Assembly: GCA_018806915.1 (NCBI GenBank)
Contig: JAGKQI010000054.1
Location: 124,001 to 188,000 of the forward strand
Length of the DNA: 64,000 bases
Source of the DNA: Phytophthora colocasiae
Taxonomy: Eukaryota > Oomycota > Peronosporomycetes > Peronosporales > Peronosporaceae
Direction: 5' to 3'
Shown: piece by piece, positions 45,482 to 55,791 of the stretch
Position numbering within the stretch: the stretch's first letter is position 1
Layout: every line of letters starts with the position of its first letter
Notes under the pieces: generated by a model
Database searches by the model: none
What the model saw: only the letters and a program-made list of their open reading frames with translations
What the model was told of the DNA's origin: nothing
Program-made: the position numbers and the translations under genes

Positions 45482-46850
45482 TGCACTCGAACGCCGTGTC
45501 CCCTTGTCAGTCTTCTATCAGCGTTCACCCACCAACGTGCGGCATTCTCCAGTAGTTTGTTCCCCAGGATAAAGTACAGCGCTCTATCCGACCATTCTCC
45601 TCGACCGGATTCGCGTGCTCCTTGTAACGCTAGATCCACTCGATCGATCCACGTCGTCACTGATACTCTCGCAGATGGCGTGAATGTGGGCAACTCCAGG
45701 TCCCTAATGTTGCGCCGGCTCGCTCGCCTCCGTCGTTCGTCACGTTCTTCACTCTCACGCCGTTCACGTCGTCTTCGTTTATCCCGCCGTCCATGCCGGT
45801 CTCGTCGTGGTTCGCGTCGACGGTGTCCACGTCGTCTACGTGTTCCCGACTCACGTCGCTGTCGCTTTCTTCATCACTGCTGCCGCTGGAGCTACTGCTG
45901 GAGCTGCTACTACCATCTCCGCCGCCATCGCGTCTGGCTGGTCCCCGTCGGCGTCCGTCGTCGTCAGAGTCTCCCGAGCTCCCGTCGTCGTCAGGTGGAT
46001 CTCCTCCTGCGCGGTTTCGCCGCCGCTCTCCTTGTCGTTCATGACGTTCCCGACTACGCCGTCGCTCGTGTTGGGCATCTTCATCGCGTCGTCGTCGTTC
46101 ACGTCCCGCTGAGCGCCGCTCGTCTCGGTGCCGGGATCCGCGTCCGTGTCGCTCGTCGCCATCTCGCCGCTGCCGACCAGCGCTACGGTCTTCGTCGTGG
46201 ACCACCTCTTGCTGCGGGGCCTCTTCGTTCGCAGTACCCTGTCCCAGTACCACATCTGCAGGAGCGGTGTCTTCTCCATCGTCGCGTGGCGGCAGGGCCG
46301 GTCCCCGTTCGTCTTGCTCTCGTCGGGGTGCGTTCGCTCGCCCAGCCTTCAGTTCTGCTACGTGGGTTGCTAATTCTCGAAGCAGTGCAGTAACGTCTTC
46401 CAAGCTCGGCCCTTCCCGGTCAACTCTTACCTGCTGGCCCGGTTCTCGCCCGCCACCATGTTCTCCTGCATCCGACGTTTCGTCTTCGACCTGAGGCGCC
46501 TGCCGCTCGACCTCGTGCGCTCGGATATTAGCTGTCGGTTGTCCCGTTGGTGCCGAGGCCTCATCGAGTGCCGTATGCCTCTCGTCCGCCGCCTCGCGTC
46601 TCGACTGGGTAGTAGGTTCCGTCGCCTGACTTCTCAGTACCATGTGCGAAGCTTCTGGGGTCGATTGTTCCTCTTCCTCGTCATGAACCTCATCACCGGT
46701 CTCGTAATCTTCGTTCTTTTTCTCTCGCTCCGCGTTTGGCTTCGCTTTGGGCCGGTTCGTCTTCGTTGCCCGCTTGGCCGTCGCAGTTGTCGTCGTCATC
46801 GTCATCGCTTTCGTACGTCCTACGCCTCGTTGTCTCAATCTCGGCCCCTG
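45445..46850 (-). pseudogene. gag region of nested Ty3-like element, in three frames
   Basis: A highly charged, low-complexity frame ending at 45657 is followed by a second frame at 45693-45445. The second frame carries the Gag-like TTWIDRVDLALQGARE and NKLLENAARWWVNAD segments. The pol frame from 45481 forms a third. The capsid-like similarity moves between frames at about 45690 and 45500. This implies two frameshifts, or programmed shifting, or sequence errors. No CCHC knuckle was seen. Confidence 0.6.
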
Positions 46851-46861
46851 TATGACCACCA

Positions 46862-47760
46862 TGTAGCGTAGCCTGTTATCTCGCCCGGCTAGTTGGGCGT
46901 GTCGTATAGCCCGCTGTTGTCCTAGGGCGACGAACAGGCGTTCACTTGCTCTTCAACTCGTCCACTGGCCAACAGCACCCACTTGGTACTGCGCCGGATC
47001 TCCCGTAAAACGGTACGGTCGATCCTATTTATTAACTTCTCAATACACGTCTACCTCAACTGCTGAGTCCTCTACGGTTCCTCCGACAGATCGTCCACCA
47101 GGTTCCAGCCCGCCAACAACGTCCAGCGCCACTTCCGCCGGTAATTGTCCGCCAGTTCCTCGCTTCCACTCCGTCGTCAGAAAGCGCCCTTCCTCTTGAA
47201 GTCGCTGAAGACTCACAGCCCCACGTCCACGTCTCTCTCAACTACAATGTCTCCTACGGTTCGTCCAGCAGGTCGTTCACCAGGTTCCAGCCCGCCAACG
47301 ACGCCCGACGCCACTCCAGCCCAGTCGTCGTCCGCCGGTTCCTCGTTCTCGCACCGCCGTCCGAAAGCGCCCTTCGTGGCAAATTATCCACCGTCCTTTG
47401 CCCGACGTGGCAAATTCCGAACTCTGCGCCCTCGGTGGCGAATTTCCAACTGAAGCTCCGGCCTCGCCGTCGCTCACAACGCTCCTCATCATTAAGACCG
47501 CTCCCATCGTACCACTCCCGTTGATCAGCCTCCGTCGAACACATCTCCTCGTAGGTTCCCACGTCCAATCACTAACTCGGCAGCGCGCTGCGCTCGCCGC
47601 TCATTCGCCGTTTCTGGCCACACTGGATCTCCACGTTCGTGCTGTGCTGGTGCCGTCCTTCAACCACGCGCTCCACGGCCGACATGTTCCTCTCACCGTC
47701 CTTAGGTTCGCTGTCCTTAGGTTCGCCGTTCACCGCCGTCTCCAGATCCAACCCGCTACA
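46862..47760 (-). repeat. 5' LTR of nested Ty3-like element
   Basis: 899 bp, differing from 38549-39447 at no fewer than three positions by eye. It is followed by GCAT. Confidence 0.9.
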
Positions 47761-48198
47761 GCATGAACGAGAACAAAACATGCAATGTAAATAACGACTT
47801 ACACAGCATTTAAAAATTTCAACAAGGCGAACAGGTGTATCCTCAAAGGTTTCCTGAGTAGTCAACGATACACTAAACAGGTTTTGATCCTTAAAGGTTT
47901 TCCTGAGTATCTTTCTCAAAACACGTACAACAAAAGCGTTAATAACAACATTCCACTACGGTGAACAGGTTTAATCCTTCTTTAAGGTTTTCCTGAGTAG
48001 CCAAAATAACAATGAAACAAGAAAAAAATTGCACAGCAAAAAATGACAAATGGTCAAAGAAAAACCATCTATATCAAAACAAGAGCTACCTCTTGTAAAT
48101 ATTCATGTTTGCACAGGACTGTTATAACAGCCACCTGTGGAGCATTAAAATTTTACTCGACAGATAGAGCGTCATACACATTCATCGATGTGGGAGGC
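47761..48198. repeat. 3' interior of outer element with three diverged short repeats
   Basis: The segment AAGGTTTTCCTGAGTA with preceding CAGGT...ATCCTT recurs three times (around 47836-47862, 47879-47910 and 47968-48000), spaced roughly 50-90 bp. No gene is present. The segment ends in a short purine tract before the 3' LTR. Confidence 0.5.
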
Positions 48199-48478
48199 TG
48201 TTGAAGTTACCATCTCTGCAGTGATGACACCTATCTAGGGGTATTAAATTGTGCAGTTCCATATAGAGAAATCGTACCTAACTGGACTGGTTGGTGGAGA
48301 ATAACTCCCCTCCAGAACACCAGAATCTCTAATTCATCACTTCTGCTTTTTACAAGCTCCCACACAACTACTTCTTTTACCATCTCCAAGACACAAGGCC
48401 TCTCCTTTTATTCACTCAGATCCTTCTTTAAGACCTACCTGTCGTACTAATATCTCTGCGCAAATCATTACTTCAACA
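48199..48478 (+). repeat. 3' LTR of outer non-autonomous element
   Basis: 280 bp, no difference seen from 33628-33907. It is followed by the AAGAC duplication, where the ALDH C reading frame resumes. Confidence 0.92.
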
Positions 48479-48754
48479 AAGACCATCGACGAGGTTATTC
48501 ACCGCGCCAACGACTCTGAGTACGGCCTTGGTGGTGGCGTTGTGACGAGCAACATCGACAACGCCATCAAGATCTCGAACGGCATCCGCACGGGTACGGT
48601 GTACGTGAACTGCTACGACGTGTTCGACTCGAACACTCCGTTCGGTGGTTTCAAGGACTCTGGCATTGGTCGCGAGAACGGCGAGTTGGGTCTTCGTAAC
48701 TACCTGGAGCACAAGACGGTGATCATCAAACGCCCAGATGATTCGATGCCTTAA

Positions 48755-49691
48755 TGTAGATACATGTATTATATAACTCAACGCCGTTATCCATACTTGT
48801 CCATACATTTGATAGTGAGGGATAAACTCATTCCATTCGACAAGTACAATGGATACACCAAAATGCATTGATGGCAAGGTTCGTACAGCAGATGTACCGA
48901 GTAACGTTTGATTTGATAGTTGGGTTCCGGTGCTGGAGCAAAAGATCAAAGGTTGAAACTGAAATCCACACTGCTTACAGTGCTTGCCTTGATTTGTGGT
49001 TATCCATCTGTTCCCAAGCAGTTTTTGCTGACGGCGTTCATCCGAGGACACGCAAGAGCTCTCGATCACCGGAGATTTGTGACAACAGGTCAAGGCGAGC
49101 TGGTTGATTTTGCGGCGCTGGTGCATCAGATGGAAGAGCACCATCCGGGTTTAACACACCGGAGTAAGACGCCGAGGAAACGCAAGACACCAGGAAAAGC
49201 TGTTGGGGGTGTTGAAAGCCGTTTGAAGCCCCATGGTGTAGCCGCCGCCGGCACAGAAACCTCCAAGCAGAAAAGTGTCCAGCAGCTCTGGAAGCAGAAA
49301 CTGAGCTTTTGGTGCAGTTTGTTGGTCACCAATGATCACCTCGGCAGACGACACTCCGCTCCGGATTAATGAGCGGGGCAAAGTAGCACCGTGGGCAGTG
49401 TCGTCGGGCAATTTGCATTGAACTTCAATTTGCATTGAACTTCAAGCTAGCGTTTTCAAGAAACGCAAGTCTGTCCGTTTTCGGGTCCTCTTCAACTGAA
49501 ATAGCATATGCTCTCCAATATCTTATCATGTGACCCACCTCAATTCATTGTACTCTCAAGTAACGCAAACCCTTTCTTCTAATAAAACTGTCTAAATCAC
49601 TACTCGTCGTGAAACGGCGTGCCTAAGCTGTCTGCGGACATGATACAATACGCTTTTGCCACGAAGGCAGTGGTGAATCTCCTTCTAGCAA
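48755..49691. other. intergenic region between ALDH C and ALDH D
   Basis: About 0.9 kb. A frame of 149 codons at 48920-49369 (plus) contains a basic stretch but no recognisable domain. I treat it as unproven and possibly a fragment of a repeat. Nothing else is supported. Confidence 0.4.
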
Positions 49692-49707
49692 TGTCATTCT
49701 GCAATTT
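49692..49707 (+). promoter_or_regulatory. oomycete initiator of ALDH copy D
   Basis: Reads TGTCATTCTGCAATTT, matching 14 of 16 positions of GCTCATTYYNCAWTTT. It shares the last 13 bases (CATTCTGCAATTT) with the copy A element. It lies 51-67 bp upstream of the ATG at 49759. Confidence 0.65.
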
Positions 49708-49758
49708 GCCTCGATCCGAGCAAACCAGCACATCTAAAGCTTTGCCAACTCACGAACC

Positions 49759-51333
49759 ATGCAGCGCCACATTTTGCGTCAAGTTCCCCGCCACTCCAGT
49801 GCCTTCGCTGTCAAGACTGCTGCTACTGCCTTTAAGGCTTCACCGCTGGTGCTGTCGCGTCACTTTTCGGCCCAGGTGCCCGTCAAGCAGACCAACCTGC
49901 TCATCAACGGTGAGTTCGTGCCGTCCGTCAAGGGCAAAACCTTCGAGACGTTCAACCCTGCTACGGAGGAGAAGATCGCGGATGTCGCTGAAGGCGGTAC
50001 CGCTGACATTGACGCCGCTGTGGCTGCTGCCCGTGCGGCTTTTGATGGTCCGTGGCGCACTATGTCCGCTGAAGACCGTGGCAAGCTCATCTACCGTCTT
50101 GCTGAGCTCATTGAGGAGAACATCGACGAGCTCTCGGCTCTAGAAGCGCTTGACAACGGAAAGCCGTGCTCGGTCGCCAAAGCTGCCGACCTCGGACTTG
50201 TGATCAAGACCCTCCGCTACTACGCTGGCTGGCCTGACAAGATTCACGGATCCGTCATCCCCGTTTCGGGATCTTACCTATGCTACACCAAGGCTGAACC
50301 TGTTGGTGTGTGCGCTCAGATCATCCCGTGGAACTTCCCGTTGCTGATGATGGCGTGGAAGCTTGGTCCTGCTCTTGCTGCTGGTAACACTATCGTGCTG
50401 AAGCCTGCAGAGCAGACTCCGTTGTCTGCCTTGCGTGTTGGCGAGCTGATTGTTGAGGCTGGATTCCCCAAGGGTGTAGTGAACATTGTGCCTGGTGTTG
50501 GAGCCAAAGCTGGACGTCACCTTGCGCAGCACCCGGATGTCGACAAGGTTGCTTTCACGGGCTCCACTGAGGTCGGATACCAGATCATGCGTACTTCGCA
50601 CGTGAGCAACCTGAAACGTATCACTCTGGAGCTCGGAGGCAAGTCTGCCAACATCATTCTGGACGATGCAGACATCGACCTCGCTATTCAGCAGTCGCAG
50701 CTGGGTCTGTTCATGAACCAGGGCCAGTGCTGCATTGCCGGCACCCGTGTTTACGTGCAGGAGGGCATTTACGACGAGTTCGTGCGTCGTTCAGTGGAGG
50801 CTGCCAACGCCCGTGTGGTGGGCGACCCGTTCGACGCCAAGACCGACCAGGGCTCTCAGATCGACGAGACTCAGTTCGAGAAGATCTTGGGATACATCGA
50901 GGAGGGCAAGAAGGAAGGTGCTAAGCTGGTGGCCGGTGGCAAGCGTCACGGCAGCAAGGGCTGGTTCATCGAACCCACCGTGTTTGCCGATGTGACGGAC
51001 GATATGACCATCGCTCGTGAGGAAATCTTCGGCCCTGTCATGTCCATCCTCAAGTTCAAGACCATCGACGAGGTCATTGCACGCGCCAACGACTCTGTCT
51101 ACGGTCTGGGCGCTGGTGTTGTGACGAGCAACATCGACAACGCCATCAAGATCTCGAACGGTATCCGCACGGGTACGGTGTACGTGAACTGCTACGACGT
51201 GTTCGACTCGAACACTCCGTTCGGTGGTTTCAAGGACTCTGGCATTGGTCGCGAGAACGGCGAGTTGGGTCTTCGTAACTACCTGGAGCACAAGACGGTG
51301 ATCATCAAACGCCCGGAGGACTCGATGCCTTAA
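49759..51333 (+). CDS. mitochondrial aldehyde dehydrogenase, copy D (intact)
   Basis: An intron-free gene for 524 residues, NAD-dependent ALDH2-type. It begins with a mitochondrial presequence ([19 protein letters not shown]...). It then has [16 protein letters not shown] (about 268-275), the general-base glutamate E291 in LELGGKSAN, and the catalytic cysteine C325 in GQCCIAG. The C-terminal PFGGFKDSG is also present. All expected catalytic residues are intact. It is almost identical to broken copy A. It also shares long blocks of exact nucleotide identity with copies B and C, interspersed with clearly diverged blocks. The stop lies 449 bp from the convergent RRP12 stop. With B, it is one of two apparently functional ALDH genes here. 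Confidence 0.94.
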   Translation: MQRHILRQVPRHSSAFAVKTAATAFKASPLVLSRHFSAQVPVKQTNLLINGEFVPSVKGKTFETFNPATEEKIADVAEGGTADIDAAVAAARAAFDGPWRTMSAEDRGKLIYRLAELIEENIDELSALEALDNGKPCSVAKAADLGLVIKTLRYYAGWPDKIHGSVIPVSGSYLCYTKAEPVGVCAQIIPWNFPLLMMAWKLGPALAAGNTIVLKPAEQTPLSALRVGELIVEAGFPKGVVNIVPGVGAKAGRHLAQHPDVDKVAFTGSTEVGYQIMRTSHVSNLKRITLELGGKSANIILDDADIDLAIQQSQLGLFMNQGQCCIAGTRVYVQEGIYDEFVRRSVEAANARVVGDPFDAKTDQGSQIDETQFEKILGYIEEGKKEGAKLVAGGKRHGSKGWFIEPTVFADVTDDMTIAREEIFGPVMSILKFKTIDEVIARANDSVYGLGAGVVTSNIDNAIKISNGIRTGTVYVNCYDVFDSNTPFGGFKDSGIGRENGELGLRNYLEHKTVIIKRPEDSMP

Positions 51334-51782
51334 GTGATTCACATGTATCAGTGCAACGGAAAGCTGAGCAGAGGGAACTCATAAATACCATAGTACATCG
51401 TTGCGTTTTGTCGAGTGAAACAAGTTTCGTTTTCTTCAATACTACTTTTCGTTTTCTTCAATACTACAAACAAGTCTACGTACTACTGCAGTACAGTACA
51501 TCAATACTTTTCAGGTAACACTTCAACTTGTGAATGTGAGTTTACATCCACAAGGTTTGCTGGGCGGATGGAGCCCTTCGTTCGGACATAGGTTGAGAGA
51601 ATCGTGGAGATGAGAAAGTGTCCACCCAGGTATATAGACCTGGATATTGAAAGACTCGGTTTAACGGTTAAACTTTAACCTAGCGGCAATACAAGTCTTG
51701 AGAAATTGGATATTCAGTCACGCACTCTGCTCTTGCTCTAGCTGTATCATGTCTACCTACGGGTTCGTTGGCTGACGAAAAC
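51334..51782. other. convergent intergenic region, includes a 22-bp tandem repeat
   Basis: No gene. The only structure is a two-copy 22-bp tandem repeat (unit starting TTTCGTTTTCTTCAATACTA) at 51425-51467. Confidence 0.5.
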
Positions 51783-54700
51783 TTACTTCTTGCCTCTCCT
51801 CTTGCCAACACTGCCACCGAAACGCGTCACAGCCTCACGCTTGTTGCGCTTGGCCATCAGCTTGGGATCCAGCGGAATGTATGCGTACGGCTCGAGCTTG
51901 CCCTTCTTCTTCATGTCACCTCCTGCCTTCTTAGCTCGGTACTCGCGGCCACTGAGACCGTCGTCGTCGCGTTTTCGCTTCGATCGGCCGCCCTTATCGT
52001 TCTTGCCGTTGTTGTTGAGCCCCATGCGCTGCAGCTGCGAGGCAACATCTTGCTTAATCTTGTCCTCATCATCACTATCGCTGCCACCCTCCATGTCGTC
52101 GTCCTCACCGCCAGGAATGATCATTCGTCCATCCTTAGTCATCTGAAATTCATCGTCACTCTCATCATCAGCGTTACCGCCTCTCTGAGCCGAAAATATG
52201 TTCTTGACCGCCGCGTTGTCGTCCAGGAAGTCCACAATATCATCCTCGTCCTCACGGATCACTTTACCGCCCTTCTGCTTTTTGTGCAAGTCCTTCTTAC
52301 GCTTCAACACTTGCATCGCAGCAGCTTCATCATCGTCTCCTTCGTCATCCGAGTCAGCCATGAACTCCTCGAAAGCGTCGCGGTTCTTCTTAGCTGCACG
52401 ACGCTCAGCAGCCTCAGCCGCGAGCTCCGACTTCTTCTTGTCCTCACGCTCCTTAGTCTTCTTAATGTGACGGATCAGAGCACGGTCCTCCTCAGGAACA
52501 AGAGCCGCGATGTGCTCGTAACCGAACTTGCGGCACAACTTGATAAGGATAATGCGGGTCTTGGCTCGGAATCGGTTCTTGCTCTCGCCAATCCAGACCA
52601 GCAGACCATTAATGATATCAGGAAGGAACTGTTCCAGCTGGTCCTTCGGCAGCACAGCAATTCCAAGCTTCATGAAGCCGATGACGCTCTTAATCACCTC
52701 ACGGGCCTTCTCGTGGAGCAGCATAAGAACCGTCTTGAGCAGTTGAGGCATAGCCTGAGCGATAGATGGGTCTTCACGGCCGAACTCAAATACCAATCGG
52801 CTGAGACAAATAACAGCAGCACTGCGCATGTGAGGTGTGCGAGCAGCCAAACCACCCAAGACCATGCTAATAAACTCCATGAGTCCGTTCTGCGGATCAC
52901 GGGCACGAAGAAGCATGGCCATAGCCACCAACAGCTCGAAAGCAGCTTCACGAGCCTTACCGTTGGCCTCCTTCGTACACAGCATAATTTCACCAACAAG
53001 GTTGGGAACCAGCTCCTTCTCTGCCAAACCATCAGTAGCAGGCTGGGCCTGAAGCGCGCGGATCAAGTGCGCAAGTACACGCAGGCGCATCTTCTTAGCA
53101 GGCACTGAGCACGTGAGAAGTGATTCACAGATAGCACGAGTGAGGTCCTGAAGTTGAGACTCCTCCGACAAGAACTTCGGGTGCGAGTCGCAAATGGCCA
53201 CCAACGCAGCATAAGACCGCTTCTGCATCGGAGCATCGGCGTCATCCAGCAAATACGGTTTAATCACACGGTACAGGAGAGCAACATTGGCATCGTCCAC
53301 GTGCGCCAAGAGAGCCAAAGCAAGAGCCATCTGAGCATGCGAAATCTGTCGGAGCTTCACTGCACGCTTCGAGTTGCTGCCAGCACCCTCGGCCTCCACG
53401 CGCTTGGCCTCCGTCGTCGCCTCCAGAAGCTTCTGCATCACCTTCTTGCACGTAGAGCTGATTAGTTCAGCCTCAGCCAGCGACGCGAAACCCTCAAGCG
53501 TATCCAGTAGCACCTGAGCACGTTCCGTGTCCTTTTCCGGGTCCAGCTCCTCCACGAATGAAAGCAGCAGAGGAACATAGCGTCCCGAGAATTTAGCCAG
53601 AGCAGCGCGGTCACGCGCCAGCTTCGCCTCATCTAACTGCTCCTCTTCCTCGTCTTCAACGTCCTCCTCGATATCTTCCACCTCAGCATCTTCCGTCTCG
53701 CGGTGGAAACGGCGGGTGACAGACTTTTGCAGAGCACGAGTACGCTTCACAAGGTTCTGGAGACCCTGGCACACTGCAAGACGCAACTCCGGGTAGCGCT
53801 TATCGGCCATTGCGCTAGCTAGAACCTTCGCGATCTTCTTGAAGTGTGTGTCGACATCCACTGCACGAGCACACACACTAGGAAAAAGCGTCCATAGCTG
53901 AATAGCGCGAGTCTGCAGCTTCTTCGCTTGCAGAGGAGTCGCACTCTGCTCACGGGCACCAGCCTCGCAGGCACGGGCCATCGGCAGCACGACATCAGCA
54001 AAGAATCCAAGTTCGCCACCACGCTGAGCCACACGCAACGAGTCCCGGAAGACCGGCAGAAGCCACGCACGCTGTTCGCTCACAATCTCCGTCGGGTGGT
54101 CAATAGGGACAATCTCCAAGAAGGCTCGGGGACCCAGTGCTTCAACAGCAGCACCTGCTGCCAACGCGAACAACTGAGAGAGCGCCTGTGCGCTCTTACC
54201 ACCCTGTTGCTGCTGCGGGAGTTGATCAGCAGCCTCATGAAGCTCGCAGCACGTAACGAGAATAGGCTCCAGCGCCGGACGGCTGGCAGGTCCGTAGAAG
54301 CGGAAGAGCTCCGCGATAAGCGGGAAAATGTGGGTCCAAGCGCCCTGGAAGCGTAGCGAAGTGAGACTCTGCAACGAAGCCAACACACGTGCAACATCCT
54401 CGAACGTCCCCTCAGTCTCCAGCACCTCCGGTGTCAGCGTTGCCTTCAAAACATTCAACAATGAACGAGCGGCCTGACGCTGGACGCGGTCATTGTCCGT
54501 GGCGATGTGAGAGCACACAGCACTCACCACACGGGGAAGCAGCTCACGTGCCGCCTCAGCTTTCACGGCAGCAAGACGGACAAGAGCCTGGGCGGGGATA
54601 CGTACAGCGTAGATAGCAACAGGTCCACCTTGTGCCTCCAGTGATCCACTGCTCTGAGCGTCCAGTACAGCGATAACAAGTCTGCGCAATGCATCGGCTG

Positions 54701-55478
54701 TAAGCTGCGACTCTGGTGCAGCACTCAGCGCATCCAGAGCCTCATACGTGACGAGCTTCAGCGTCCTGGAGTTGGCGTCAAGGAACCGGGCGAGCGCCGC
54801 GACCAGCGATGCCACAACTTTACGTTGCAGCAGTGGCAGCGCGAGCTTGAGGAAGGCGACGAGCAGCACAAGACGTTGATCGTCTTTCCCGTCCTTCTTC
54901 GAGCTGGCGAACACATTCTCAGCGAAGCTGGCGATGTGAGTGGACAGAGCATCGCAGCCTTTAGCCGCATGGAGCTCCAGAATGTCCATAGTCCACTTGT
55001 GTCCAGCCTTCCGCACCTTCGGACGTGTGTCCATAGCCAACGTAAGCAGCAACTGGAAGCTACGGAGTAGTTCCGGTCTGGCCCAGGCAGTAGGCGATGG
55101 TTCTTGAGCCAGCAGAACCAGACCCAAACAGGCAGAGGCTGAACGCAGTAGAGCAGCGTCATCTCCAGCTTCCTGCAACACTGTGGTAAGGCATTTGGCT
55201 ACAGCCGCAAACTTGCCACGTAGAACAGCATCAGGCACTTCCGGTAGAACCATCGACAGCAACTGAGCGATCTCCTGGCGATGGGAATCAGACGCCGCGT
55301 CCAACGCAGTCATCAGCGCTGCAAAGTACTCAGTAGGGGAGATCGAAGCCTGACGGTCGCCATTGGCGCGACGCTCGTAGATGACGTCGCAGATAGCGGC
55401 CAGCACCACATTGAGCTTGGCCTTCTGCGGGTGCGCGCCGCCCGCGTGCTTACGCAGCTCCGTGAACGGGTCCATCAC
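51783..55478 (-). CDS. RRP12: RRP12-like ribosome biogenesis protein
   Basis: An uninterrupted gene for 1231 residues. RRP12 is a HEAT/ARM-repeat protein that helps export pre-40S and pre-60S particles. This product has the same design: alpha-helical repeats from residue ~30 to ~1000 and NUC173-type sequence in the middle. An acidic linker (DAEVEDIEEDVEDEEEEQ) lies near residue 600. A strongly basic and acidic C-terminal tail follows (KRKKDLHKKQKGGKV, then RSKRKRDDD and GKRRGKK at the end), suited to nucleolar targeting and RNA contact. The length matches fungal and animal RRP12 (about 1200-1300). The first of two adjacent ATGs was used. The gene is divergent from the GT8 gene; the short region between them was opened by the piggyBac element. 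Confidence 0.87.
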   Translation of the reverse strand: MMDPFTELRKHAGGAHPQKAKLNVVLAAICDVIYERRANGDRQASISPTEYFAALMTALDAASDSHRQEIAQLLSMVLPEVPDAVLRGKFAAVAKCLTTVLQEAGDDAALLRSASACLGLVLLAQEPSPTAWARPELLRSFQLLLTLAMDTRPKVRKAGHKWTMDILELHAAKGCDALSTHIASFAENVFASSKKDGKDDQRLVLLVAFLKLALPLLQRKVVASLVAALARFLDANSRTLKLVTYEALDALSAAPESQLTADALRRLVIAVLDAQSSGSLEAQGGPVAIYAVRIPAQALVRLAAVKAEAARELLPRVVSAVCSHIATDNDRVQRQAARSLLNVLKATLTPEVLETEGTFEDVARVLASLQSLTSLRFQGAWTHIFPLIAELFRFYGPASRPALEPILVTCCELHEAADQLPQQQQGGKSAQALSQLFALAAGAAVEALGPRAFLEIVPIDHPTEIVSEQRAWLLPVFRDSLRVAQRGGELGFFADVVLPMARACEAGAREQSATPLQAKKLQTRAIQLWTLFPSVCARAVDVDTHFKKIAKVLASAMADKRYPELRLAVCQGLQNLVKRTRALQKSVTRRFHRETEDAEVEDIEEDVEDEEEEQLDEAKLARDRAALAKFSGRYVPLLLSFVEELDPEKDTERAQVLLDTLEGFASLAEAELISSTCKKVMQKLLEATTEAKRVEAEGAGSNSKRAVKLRQISHAQMALALALLAHVDDANVALLYRVIKPYLLDDADAPMQKRSYAALVAICDSHPKFLSEESQLQDLTRAICESLLTCSVPAKKMRLRVLAHLIRALQAQPATDGLAEKELVPNLVGEIMLCTKEANGKAREAAFELLVAMAMLLRARDPQNGLMEFISMVLGGLAARTPHMRSAAVICLSRLVFEFGREDPSIAQAMPQLLKTVLMLLHEKAREVIKSVIGFMKLGIAVLPKDQLEQFLPDIINGLLVWIGESKNRFRAKTRIILIKLCRKFGYEHIAALVPEEDRALIRHIKKTKEREDKKKSELAAEAAERRAAKKNRDAFEEFMADSDDEGDDDEAAAMQVLKRKKDLHKKQKGGKVIREDEDDIVDFLDDNAAVKNIFSAQRGGNADDESDDEFQMTKDGRMIIPGGEDDDMEGGSDSDDEDKIKQDVASQLQRMGLNNNGKNDKGGRSKRKRDDDGLSGREYRAKKAGGDMKKKGKLEPYAYIPLDPKLMAKRNKREAVTRFGGSVGKRRGKK

Positions 55479-55727
55479 TTTGATGCAATTGACCGTGTGC
55501 CAATCAATGGCTCAACCGAAGAGGTGCAAACCACTGGCCACAAGAATCGGACTTAGTCGAATGCAAGTGCTTATCGGTTGGATAAAGATGTTATCGATGT
55601 ATAATAAGGTTAACGTTGTTAAACATGATTTGTACCATGTGCACACGGTGGTCTACGTCAACATCGCTCCTGATCGCTGAGTGATTACGTCATGTACGTG
55701 TTTTAACGTTAAAACAATTGCGTTTAA
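55479..55727. other. left part of the RRP12/GT8 divergent promoter region
   Basis: 249 bp upstream of RRP12 up to the piggyBac terminus, including the TTAA at 55724-55727. A CCAAT-type sequence (ATTGGCAC on the minus strand) lies about 25 bp before the RRP12 ATG. With 59151-59207 on the other side of the element, the original divergent spacing would have been about 306 bp. Confidence 0.45.
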
Positions 55728-55743
55728 CACCTTGTCTACGAAC

Positions 55744-55791
55744 GTCGTATAATACGACATAGTTATTTTGCTATGTCGTAACTTACGACAT
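55744..55791. repeat. subterminal palindromes of piggyBac element
   Basis: Three overlapping or adjacent palindromes: GTCGTAT-A-ATACGAC (55744-55758), a 9-bp stem ACGACATAG/CTATGTCGT (55754-55762, 55771-55779), and ATGTCGTAA-C-TTACGACAT (55773-55791). The right end holds TTACGACAT at 58996-59004. Such sites usually bind the transposase. Confidence 0.7.

Larger units (their letters stand above)
38549..47760 (-). mobile_element. Ty3/gypsy-type LTR retrotransposon nested in the outer element
   Basis: A 9212-bp element on the minus strand with 899-bp LTRs. The TGTAGCG...CGCTACA ends form a 7-bp inverted repeat. The four-base sequence GCAT flanks it on both sides (38545-38548 and 47761-47764). 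Reading the minus strand, the primer-binding site (TGGTGGTCATACAGGGGCC) follows the 5' LTR directly at 46861. A purine tract (GTGGGGAAGGCG) precedes the 3' LTR at 39448. The order of domains (protease, reverse transcriptase, RNase H, integrase) is Ty3-like. The two LTRs differ at no fewer than three positions (near 39006, 39177 and 39315 versus their partners). Confidence 0.92.
33628..48478. mobile_element. non-autonomous LTR element in ALDH C, carrying nested insertions
   Basis: It is bounded by 280-bp LTRs (TGTTGAAG...CTTCAACA) with the five-base target duplication AAGAC at 33623-33627 and 48479-48483. The sequence after the 5' LTR, GGTTATGGACCCC, looks like a primer-binding site. TGGGAGGC precedes the 3' LTR as a short purine tract. 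Without the nested Ty3-like element the interior is about 5.1 kb. It encodes no recognisable Gag, protease, reverse transcriptase or integrase of its own. It therefore depends on proteins supplied by another element. Its orientation is plus, judged from the putative binding site. Confidence 0.85.
32321..48754 (+). pseudogene. aldehyde dehydrogenase copy C, split by a 14.85-kb nested insertion
   Basis: The coding sequence runs from 32321 to 33627 and resumes at 48484 to the stop at 48752-48754. The first part keeps the presequence ([17 protein letters not shown]), cofactor loop, catalytic glutamate and GQCC cysteine, all in frame. It ends after ...MSILKFK, the insertion point, where the frame runs into the LTR and stops at 33667. 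The second part encodes the last ~90 residues, including PFGGFKDSG. Together the parts correspond to copy B with very few amino-acid differences (for example R for C in the presequence). No further break was seen. This copy was therefore probably functional until the insertion. Confidence 0.93.

Noticed and set aside
48920..49369. 149-codon frame between ALDH C and D
   Set aside because: No recognisable motif, start context or splice partner. Kept as an unproven open frame.
51768..53108. 446-codon open frame antisense to RRP12
   Set aside because: Leu/Ser/Val-rich shadow of the RRP12 frame. It shows no domain and no promoter.
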